Source: Chloroflexota bacterium (lineage in GTDB: Bacteria; Chloroflexota; Anaerolineae; Anaerolineales; Anaerolineaceae). Taken from it: DNA of 37,861 nucleotides. Below the pieces are notes generated by a model, which had not been told where the DNA came from, did not search any database, and saw only the letters and a program-made list of their open reading frames with translations. The stretch lies in the NCBI GenBank assembly GCA_029777225.1, contig JAKOSR010000197.1, positions 1 to 37,861 on the forward strand, in the 5' to 3' direction. Every line of letters starts with the position of its first letter. Positions within the stretch are counted from its first letter, which is position 1. This document shows, piece after piece, positions 31,985 to 37,861 of the stretch. Made by a program: the position numbers and the translations under genes.

Positions 31985-33346
31985 TTATTCAGCTTCTTTT
32001 TCTTCTGTCGGGGCAGCTTCAGCCTCGGGTTCAGCGGCGGCTTCCGCCTCGGGCTCAGCCGCGGCTTCAACAACCGGTTCTTCCACGAGCGCTTCTTCAT
32101 GGCCCGTTATTTCACCCAGGGTCTCACCTGCAGTGGAGGGGTTTAAGTCGTAATCCGCGGCCAGCGTCTTCCAATCCATGTCCGCGTACGCGGCGGATTC
32201 GACCCGGCGCATGCTCAGGCCAATACGATGGTTTTCTTCATCAATCTTGATGATGCGCAACGGCACAATTTCGCCAACCTTGATGACTTCCTTCGGGTGC
32301 TCAACGCGTTTCTCGCTCAGCTCGGAGATGTGGATTAAACCTTCCAGGTCGCCGGGCAGTCGGAGTATGGCAAAGGCGCCAAAGTTGGTCAGGCGGGTGA
32401 TTTCACCCTCAACCAGTTGGCCAACCTTCAGGGCCTTGATTTGGTTGGACCAGGGGTCACCTTGCAGCTGGCGGATGGAAAGGCCGATGCGGCGGCGTTC
32501 CTTATCCACGCTGATGATCTTGACCTTGACCTCGTCCCCAACTTTCAGAGCCTGGCTGGGGTCTTCCAACCGGTCCCAGGAAATTTCAGAGAGGTGCACA
32601 AGCCCGTCGGCGCCGCCGATGCTCACAAAGGCACCAAACTTCGCCAGGCTGGTCACGCGCCCGGTGCGGATATCACCTTCATGCAGGTCGTCCATCACCT
32701 TGTCGCGGATCATGTCGCGGGTTTCGTTGCTGGCAGCGCGTTCGCTCAGGATGAGGCGATGGCGTTCGCGGTCCACTTCAATAACGCAGACGTTGATTTT
32801 CTCGCCAATCATTTCCTTGTACTTGGCCTCGGGGGTATCCCCGGAGATGGCCAGGCGCCGGCTCAGGCTGATTTGAGACGCGGGGATAAAGCCGCGGATG
32901 GTGGCCATTGGCACGAGCAGGCCGCCCTTGTTGTAGCCCACCACGGCGGATTCAAAACTCTCACCGGATTTCAGCAACGCTTCCGCGTCAATCCAGCTTT
33001 GTTCTTCAACCGCGCGGATGAAGGAGAGGATCAGGTTCCCGTTTTGGTCTTCTGGCGTAACAACATACACTGGAATGGCTTTTCCAACGCTGAGGGTCGC
33101 CAAAATGTCTGCGGGGATGGCCTCGTATTCCTTGCCTGTAATCAGGCCTTCGGATTTCGCGCCAACGCTAACCAAAATCTGTCCTTCGGACAGGCTGGCG
33201 ATAATGCCGTCTCGGATTTCGCCGGCTTTGGGGAAGTCGATGTTTAATCCTTCAGCATCCAGCAATTCACCCATGAGACTTTCCATGGTCTCTTCAGGCT
33301 CATCCTGCGGTTGAGCCTGATTACTAACTACATCGTTGTCTGTCAT
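31985..33346 (-). CDS. rpsA: Ribosomal protein S1-like protein, four S1 domains and acidic tail
   Basis: A 453-residue protein with four S1 RNA-binding domains: about 40-105 (ILVSVGAKSEGLI), 125-190 (GLLVPMATIRGFIP), 215-285 (RVTSLAKFGAFVSIGGADGLVHLSEIS, landmark FGAFVSIGG) and 300-375 (FGAFAILRLPGDLEGLIHIS, landmark EGLIHIS). A tail from about 415 is rich in Glu, Ala and Pro and contains two AAAEPEAE repeats. It likely brings mRNA to the 30S subunit. Four domains is shorter than the six of proteobacterial S1 and like Gram-positive and chloroflexotan forms. The ATG at 33346 has GGAG nine bases upstream and a good promoter beyond. Confidence 0.93.
   Translation of the reverse strand: MTDNDVVSNQAQPQDEPEETMESLMGELLDAEGLNIDFPKAGEIRDGIIASLSEGQILVSVGAKSEGLITGKEYEAIPADILATLSVGKAIPVYVVTPEDQNGNLILSFIRAVEEQSWIDAEALLKSGESFESAVVGYNKGGLLVPMATIRGFIPASQISLSRRLAISGDTPEAKYKEMIGEKINVCVIEVDRERHRLILSERAASNETRDMIRDKVMDDLHEGDIRTGRVTSLAKFGAFVSIGGADGLVHLSEISWDRLEDPSQALKVGDEVKVKIISVDKERRRIGLSIRQLQGDPWSNQIKALKVGQLVEGEITRLTNFGAFAILRLPGDLEGLIHISELSEKRVEHPKEVIKVGEIVPLRIIKIDEENHRIGLSMRRVESAAYADMDWKTLAADYDLNPSTAGETLGEITGHEEALVEEPVVEAAAEPEAEAAAEPEAEAAPTEEKEAE
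32016..32063 (-). repeat. Two 24-base tandem repeats in the S1 tail
   Basis: Two adjacent 24-base units match at 21 of 24 positions, with all three differences at synonymous third positions. Each encodes AAAEPEAE. Confidence 0.8.
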
Positions 33347-33378
33347 TAATGAGAACTCCAAGTTAAGATTTGTGTTTT

Positions 33379-33407
33379 ATTATAGATGAATGAGGGGATT
33401 CATGCAA
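33379..33407 (-). promoter_or_regulatory. Sigma-70-type promoter of the S1 gene
   Basis: TTGCAT and TATAAT are separated by exactly 17 bases on the minus strand, the best full promoter in the window. The -10 lies 32 bases before the start codon, giving a leader of about 25 bases with GGAG. Confidence 0.85.
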
Positions 33408-33449
33408 GCATATTAGCAATACTCGTCAAATAAATCCCAAATCACGCCA

Positions 33450-34562
33450 TTATCTGCCTTCCCATCCATGCAAAACTTGGCAAACGCGCAAGATAGCTTC
33501 TTCTTCAAGTTGGGGGTACATTGGCAGGCTCAAAATCCGCTTCACCAGCTTTTCGGTCACCTCGAGCTTGCCGCTGGTTCGAATTCTGCCGCGGTAGGCT
33601 GGCTGCTGGTGCACCGCTTGCGGATAGTGAATCCCACTACCAATGCCTGATTGCAACAGGTGGACTTGCAGGGCATCGCGGGCTTCGGTTTCAATCACGT
33701 ACAGGTGAAACACATGCCGCTGCCCGCCAAATTGCCTGGGCAGGCTGAGCGCCGTCCCGGCAAGCGTGTCAGCATACAAACCAGCCAGCGCGATGCGCTT
33801 TTCATTTTCCTCTTCCAGGTATTTGAGCTTGACGTTTAGGATGGCCGCCTGGATTTCGTCAAGGCGGGTGTTCATGCCGGCCATGTCGCTGATATACCGG
33901 TTTTTCCACCCATATTCCCGCAGCCAGCGCAACTTGTCATACAGGCCGGCGTCATTACAGACCACCGCGCCGCCGTCGCCGATTGCCCCCAGGTTCTTGG
34001 TTGGGTAAAAGCTGAAACAGGCCACGTCCCCGAAGCTGCCAACTTTCTTGCCGTCAATCATCGCGCCATGCGCCTGGGCGCAGTCTTCAATCGTGTACAG
34101 CTGATGGGCTTTGGCGAATTCAACCATTTCAGCCATCGGCGCGGGTTGCCCATATAAGTGAACAGGAATCACGGCCCTGGTCCGTTCACTCAGCGCTTTT
34201 CCCAGGTCGCCCGGCTGCATGCAGCGAGTCGCCTCGCTGACGTCCACCAACACCGGTATCGCGCCCACCAGCTCAATCGCGGCCACCGTCGCGACCGCCG
34301 TGTGGGAGACGGTAATCACCTCGTCACCCGGCCCAATCCCCAGCCCCCTGAGCGCGAGCACCAGCGCATCTGTGCCGCTGTTCACCCCCACGCAGTGCCG
34401 GCTCCCGATAAAGCCCGCGAACGCTTCCTCAAAAGCGCTCACTTCCGCGCCCAGGATGTACCGCCCACTGTTAAGTACGTGTTCAATCGCGCGCGTTATT
34501 TCTGCCTGGTGGGCCAAAAAAACCGCGCGTGGGTCGGCCATGGGGATAAATGCTTCGCTCAT
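33450..34562 (-). CDS. DegT/DnrJ/EryC1/StrS sugar aminotransferase
   Basis: A 370-residue PLP aminotransferase acting on keto sugar nucleotides. The internal-aldimine lysine is in FSFYPTKNLGAIGDGGA, near residue 188. Other conserved segments are FAGFIGSRHCVGVNSGTDAL, GDEVITVSHTAVATVAAI, IEDCAQAHGA and RLDEIQAAILNVKL. The start is the ATG at 34562, with AGGTGA close upstream; the frame could start at a GTG at 34568, which lacks a ribosome site. It directly follows the SDR gene. The pair would modify a sugar nucleotide, probably by making an amino-deoxysugar. The exact sugar is unknown. Confidence 0.93.
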   Translation of the reverse strand: MSEAFIPMADPRAVFLAHQAEITRAIEHVLNSGRYILGAEVSAFEEAFAGFIGSRHCVGVNSGTDALVLALRGLGIGPGDEVITVSHTAVATVAAIELVGAIPVLVDVSEATRCMQPGDLGKALSERTRAVIPVHLYGQPAPMAEMVEFAKAHQLYTIEDCAQAHGAMIDGKKVGSFGDVACFSFYPTKNLGAIGDGGAVVCNDAGLYDKLRWLREYGWKNRYISDMAGMNTRLDEIQAAILNVKLKYLEEENEKRIALAGLYADTLAGTALSLPRQFGGQRHVFHLYVIETEARDALQVHLLQSGIGSGIHYPQAVHQQPAYRGRIRTSGKLEVTEKLVKRILSLPMYPQLEEEAILRVCQVLHGWEGR

Positions 34563-34568
34563 GCTCAC

Positions 34569-35558
34569 CTACCAGTACTTCTCGTGGAATTCACGGTAAT
34601 ACGCCAGGGTCGTTTTCATCCCTTCCACAAAGGGAGTCTTGGGTTCCCAGCCAAAGGCGCGTTGCGCCTTGCGATAATCACCCTGGTAGTCGCCTATATC
34701 GATGGTCTTTCGTTGAGGAGGGAAGGGCGCGTATTCATATGTTCCGCCCGGTTGCAGGCCGGCCATCAGCTCGGCGGTCTCGGTCAGCGAGAACAATTCC
34801 TTGTTCCCCAGGTTGTAAACTTCCCCATCAAATCGTTCCGAGCGCGCTGCCAAAACCAGGGCGTCCACCACGTCATCCACGTAGTTGTAATCCCTCAGCT
34901 GGCTGCCGTCTCCAAAGATGACCATCGGCTGGTTTTCCAACAACCGCCTGATCCAAACACCCAAAAATGTTTGTCGCGCATCCACCACGCGCATCCTGGG
35001 CCCATAAGTATTGGTCAGCCTCAGGATTATCGACCGCACGCCGTAAACATCGTTATAGAGCCGGTGGTATTGCTCGCCGGCCAGTTTATGGATTCCGTTG
35101 ATGTCCACGGGTGCCAGGGGGTGGCTTTCATCAACCGGGATGCGTATCGGCCGGCCGTAAATCTGGCGCGTGCTGGCGAAAACCACTTTAATGTCTTGGT
35201 TGAAGTGCCGGCAGGTCTCCAGGATGTGGAGCTGGGCCCGCGCGTTGATGTCCAAATCCGTCTCCGGGTCCTCCATCGAGTCCATATGGCTGGTTTGGCC
35301 GGCCATGTTGAACAGGTAATCCTGACCTTGCAGCAGGCACTTTAATGAAAACGGGTCCCGGACGTCCGAGATATTCACCCGCGCCAAATGCTTAATCGGC
35401 TCGATATTCCACAGGTTGCCCCCATATTGCGGGATAAGGCTGTCGACGAGCGTCACATTCGCTCCCGTGCCAACCAGGCGAATGGCCAGGTTGGAGCCGA
35501 TGAAACCAAGCCCACCTGTAATGAGCACCTTTTTATTCTCGAAGGATTCCATGATCAT
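34569..35558 (-). CDS. NAD-dependent epimerase/dehydratase-like SDR with atypical active site
   Basis: A 329-residue extended SDR. The dinucleotide loop is GGLGFIGS (residues 15-22), with NMAGQTSH and FASTRQIYGRP following. The active-site tetrad is unusual: the lysine is K158 in NGIHK, but the position four residues earlier, normally tyrosine, is N154. LRLTNTYGPRM, DGSQLRDYNYVDDVVDA and YNLGNKELFS are typical of sugar-nucleotide epimerases. The ATG at 35558 has GGAAG upstream. It is likely to act on UDP- or CDP-sugars together with the DegT aminotransferase; with no Tyr the chemistry may differ. Confidence 0.9.
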   Translation of the reverse strand: MIMESFENKKVLITGGLGFIGSNLAIRLVGTGANVTLVDSLIPQYGGNLWNIEPIKHLARVNISDVRDPFSLKCLLQGQDYLFNMAGQTSHMDSMEDPETDLDINARAQLHILETCRHFNQDIKVVFASTRQIYGRPIRIPVDESHPLAPVDINGIHKLAGEQYHRLYNDVYGVRSIILRLTNTYGPRMRVVDARQTFLGVWIRRLLENQPMVIFGDGSQLRDYNYVDDVVDALVLAARSERFDGEVYNLGNKELFSLTETAELMAGLQPGGTYEYAPFPPQRKTIDIGDYQGDYRKAQRAFGWEPKTPFVEGMKTTLAYYREFHEKYW

Positions 35559-35572
35559 GTTCGCTTCCACAC

Positions 35573-36328
35573 CTAATTGGTTTGCTTTTCCGCTGCGTGT
35601 TCTTTTTTCACCACCAGCTTCCACCAAAGCGCGGTCAGTTGCTTAAACGTCCGCCAAAGGTGTTTCCAGTTGAAAAACTGGGATTTCCCATAAGACCGGT
35701 AGTAGTGGTTGACCGGCACCTCCGCGAAAACGTACCCGGCATCCTGGAATTTCTTCACCATTTCCAGGCAAATGGTTCCGGTCCTGCTTTCCAGCGTTAT
35801 CTCGTCAAAGATTTTGCGCCGGATAAGCCGAAAATCGCAATCCACATCCCGCAGCTTGAATCCGAACGCGAATTTCACGATGTAGTGATACATCCTGCCG
35901 ATGATAATTCGAATGAGCGGGTCGTGGCGCGAGATTTTATACCCGTTGACCACATCCACACCATCCCGTAGCGCTGCGCATAGCTTTACTAATTCCAGCG
36001 GATTGTATTGCCCATCGCCATCCGTGTAGAAGACCCAGTCTTTTGTCGCCGCCCCAAAACCGCTGCGCAACGCGCAGCCATAGCCCTGGTTTTTTTCATG
36101 CTGGAGGACCCTGAGCTCGGGAAATCGGCTGGCCATCTCGGCCAAAACTTCGCCGGTCATATCCTGGCTGCCGTCGTTGGTGACAATGATTTCAAGGTCG
36201 TCCGTCACTTGTCTTAGCGCGATGAGCGCGCAAAGAACCATGCTCGGGATGGTGCCCCCATCGTTGTAGGCAGGAAATACCGCGCTGATACTGGATATCT
36301 TGTTGGTCATCGGGGTGTCGTTTTTCAA
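35573..36328 (-). CDS. GT2 family glycosyltransferase (DPM1-like, no membrane helix)
   Basis: A 251-residue GT-A enzyme of the dolichol-/undecaprenyl-phosphate sugar transferase type. It shows AVFPAYNDGGTIPSM, the nucleotide-binding IVTNDGSQDMTGE, GYGCALRSGF and the metal-binding YTDGDGQYNP. DVDCDFRLIRRK and the EVPVNHYYRSYGKSQFF segment follow. No C-terminal membrane helix is visible. I chose a TTG at 36328 because AGGAG lies seven bases before it; an ATG at 36310 would be six codons shorter. The upstream gene is a GtrA-like protein, so the two could form a lipid-linked sugar transfer pair. Confidence 0.92.
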   Translation of the reverse strand: MKNDTPMTNKISSISAVFPAYNDGGTIPSMVLCALIALRQVTDDLEIIVTNDGSQDMTGEVLAEMASRFPELRVLQHEKNQGYGCALRSGFGAATKDWVFYTDGDGQYNPLELVKLCAALRDGVDVVNGYKISRHDPLIRIIIGRMYHYIVKFAFGFKLRDVDCDFRLIRRKIFDEITLESRTGTICLEMVKKFQDAGYVFAEVPVNHYYRSYGKSQFFNWKHLWRTFKQLTALWWKLVVKKEHAAEKQTN

Positions 36329-36348
36329 GCGTGTGCTCCTGTGGGCAA

Positions 36349-36813
36349 TCAAGGTTTTGTGCGCAACTGAATGGTTTTAAAAGTGATAATGGAATTAAGC
36401 AGGTACGAGAGCAAGGCAATCGGTAGCGTGACGATGGCTTCCGCGATGAGTTTGTTCACCCCCAGCCTGTCAATCAGTAGGCCAAGCAACACCACATGCA
36501 CGCCGTAGGTAAGCCCGTACACCAAAACGAAACGGGGCAGCAGCGCGTTCTGCTGGTTCTTGAACACAATCCGGCCGGTGGTGAAAAAGTTAAAAATGAT
36601 TCCTAAAATTGTAGCGATGAGTGTTGCCAGGCTGTAATGCAGACCCAACAGCACCAAAACCGTGTAAATCAGGTAGCTAAACAGCGTGTTAACGACCCCA
36701 ATCACCAGAAATCGGAAGATTCTGATTTCCCAAACCTTCCTCACCCATTCAGAAAGATGCCGGAACGGGGATGGCGAGTTTTCTTTGGCCGTTGTTGACA
36801 ATTCTTCGCGCAT
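36349..36813 (-). CDS. GtrA-like membrane protein
   Basis: A 154-residue protein with four membrane helices, of the GtrA family (proposed flippase-like partner of GT2 enzymes for bactoprenol-linked sugars). RFLVIGVVNTLFSYLIYTVL, then IATILGIIFNFFTTGRIVFK, carry the family's NF and R/VF pattern. The later helices contain LLSYLLNSIITFK. The ATG at 36813 is preceded by GGGGA; a TTG at 36834 is an alternative. It lies 20 bases before the GT2 start. Confidence 0.88.
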   Translation of the reverse strand: MREELSTTAKENSPSPFRHLSEWVRKVWEIRIFRFLVIGVVNTLFSYLIYTVLVLLGLHYSLATLIATILGIIFNFFTTGRIVFKNQQNALLPRFVLVYGLTYGVHVVLLGLLIDRLGVNKLIAEAIVTLPIALLSYLLNSIITFKTIQLRTKP

Positions 36814-36841
36814 ACCTGGTGGATCCCCAGCCAATTATAGT

Positions 36842-37861
36842 TTATTGGCAAATCTCCGGCCCGTAGTACTGCTGGCAGAAGCCATCCCGGATGTAAAGCA
36901 ATCCCACATCTTCCCGCAGCAGCAGGTAATACCCCTGCAATTGGTCCGTATCCGCGTCGCGATAAAAAACGCGGCTTTGCTCCAGGCCCTCTGCGTCCTG
37001 GCTGGTCACTTCCGGGTTGAGATAATCTCGGATGCGCTGCTGGGAAAGAAACAGGAGATCAAAATTCCGGCTGTTTATAAAGTCATACGTCAGCAGGTCA
37101 AACGAATTCTCAGTTCTCCAGCCATCCTTCCCCGGCATGTACAGTCGGTAGTCGAAGTACACGTTGGCCTGCCCTCGTACCGGCTCAAGCGTCTCAAGCG
37201 CGTCATTGTAAAAAATGATGGCCGGGTTATCTTTTGCCCGGTTAGTTCTCAGCGTGAAGTTTTTGGCCGACGTCCTCACCCAGGCGGCCATTTGCGCGCC
37301 TATCAGTACAAGCAGTAGCACGTTGCCGGCCAGGAGCAACCTGTTTCGCGGCCAATCGGTCTTTTTTTCAGGCACCAGCAAAATCAGGTTGGAGAGCATC
37401 GGCAAGGCCACCGGCAACCAATACTGGTACTTGAAATGTGAAAAGAACATTAAGTAAACCGATAGCGGGATGAACCACGCCAGGGTCAAGGCATACAAAA
37501 ACCGCTCTTCCTTTTTCCAAATCCCCCACGCTGTCACGCCCAGCGTAACCAGCAGGAAGACCGCTTGCCCGTAAAACGCGTGCATGGTTGGCCAGGCCAC
37601 CCTCAACCCCACCGGGTACGTGACGCCATAACCCTGCGATGTTTCCGTCATCTCCCGCTGGATGAAATACCATGCATCCGCGCGCTCACTTGGGAAAACC
37701 AGGTAAGGGTTGCCAATGACCACCGAAACCGCCATCACGGCGATGAACAACACCGCGAGCGTGAAAAAACGCTTCCAGCTCAGCTTCTTCTCCACCAGCC
37801 CCCAAACCAGCGTCATCCCGATGGCCAGGAAAAAGAAGAATCCAATCAGCTTGAGCGCAAT
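36842..37861 (-). CDS. GT39-like polytopic membrane glycosyltransferase, 5' end outside window
   Basis: The frame is open to the right edge of the window, so only the C-terminal 339 residues are seen, with roughly six or seven membrane helices (for example FFFFLAIGMTLVWG, FTLAVLFIAVMAVSVVIGNPYLVFP, MLSNLILLV, LLLAGNVLLLVLIGAQ). The extended loop DAWYFIQREMTETSQGYG and the later HFKYQYWLPVALP resemble ArnT/PMT-type proteins, which transfer sugars from a lipid-phosphate donor outside the membrane. A soluble C-terminal domain (about 210-339) ends DGFCQQYYGPEIC. The catalytic N-terminal loop lies outside the window. It is upstream of GtrA. Confidence 0.75.
   Translation of the reverse strand: MALKLIGFFFFLAIGMTLVWGLVEKKLSWKRFFTLAVLFIAVMAVSVVIGNPYLVFPSERADAWYFIQREMTETSQGYGVTYPVGLRVAWPTMHAFYGQAVFLLVTLGVTAWGIWKKEERFLYALTLAWFIPLSVYLMFFSHFKYQYWLPVALPMLSNLILLVPEKKTDWPRNRLLLAGNVLLLVLIGAQMAAWVRTSAKNFTLRTNRAKDNPAIIFYNDALETLEPVRGQANVYFDYRLYMPGKDGWRTENSFDLLTYDFINSRNFDLLFLSQQRIRDYLNPEVTSQDAEGLEQSRVFYRDADTDQLQGYYLLLREDVGLLYIRDGFCQQYYGPEICQ

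Noticed and set aside
34158..35345. Long plus-strand frame (395 codons) antisense to the DegT and SDR genes
   Set aside because: It spans two well-recognised genes on the other strand, has no family motifs, and its composition is that of reversed coding DNA.
1..37861. CRISPR, tRNA, insertion sequence or prophage
   Set aside because: No regularly spaced repeats, cloverleaf sequences, transposase or phage structural motifs were seen in a by-eye read; a dedicated search could still find a divergent one.

Overview
The window is about 37.9 kb of dense bacterial chromosome with moderately high GC. I see no insertion sequence, integrase, CRISPR array, tRNA or rRNA. No stretch longer than about 150 bases lacks a gene. 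The gene set points to a member of Chloroflexota, probably Anaerolineae: Firmicutes-like order of yabE/rsmA/mfd/pth genes, a four-domain ribosomal S1 protein with an acidic tail, paired M16 peptidases, and divergent complex-I-like membrane subunits. That placement is inference, because no marker tree could be run.

Left block (1-11942, all minus strand, transcribed right to left): folD, an 8-oxoguanine deaminase, carbamate kinase, a zinc-ribbon threonine synthase, a membrane-anchored glycosyltransferase, an unusual fold-type-II PLP enzyme, an uncharacterised 186-residue protein, a dihydropyrimidinase/hydantoinase, and three antiporter-like membrane subunits, the last cut by the window edge. 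Deaminase, carbamate kinase, PLP enzyme and cyclic amidohydrolase together recall the enterobacterial ygeX/hyuA/ssnA/carbamate-kinase cluster for anaerobic purine breakdown. They suggest a purine- or pyrimidine-derived nitrogen catabolic route that yields ATP through carbamate kinase.

Middle block: a plus-strand run (11994-15769) holds udk, two VTT/DedA membrane proteins, rsmG and a tail-anchored putative TIM-barrel protein. It converges on a minus-strand housekeeping group (15811-22995): rsmA, a DUF348-G5-3D surface protein, mfd, pth and a coiled-coil protein with a C-terminal membrane segment. Next, on plus, come mscL with a zinc-ribbon tail and a translationally coupled trio of orphan DNA methyltransferase, nucleoside phosphorylase and alkaline-phosphatase-superfamily phosphodiesterase.

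Right block (26592-37861, minus strand): a metallophosphoesterase, acpS, an inactive/active M16 peptidase pair, a small membrane protein, an M19 dipeptidase, ribosomal protein S1 with a clear sigma-70-type promoter, and a sugar-nucleotide/polysaccharide group (DegT aminotransferase, SDR epimerase-like protein, GT2, GtrA, GT39-like membrane protein running off the end).

Regulation: genes inside operons usually have Shine-Dalgarno sequences and short overlaps, often ATGA. Several transcription-unit-leading genes (udk, rsmG, the methyltransferase) instead have a TATAAT-like box ending 6-7 nt before the ATG, which suggests leaderless mRNAs.
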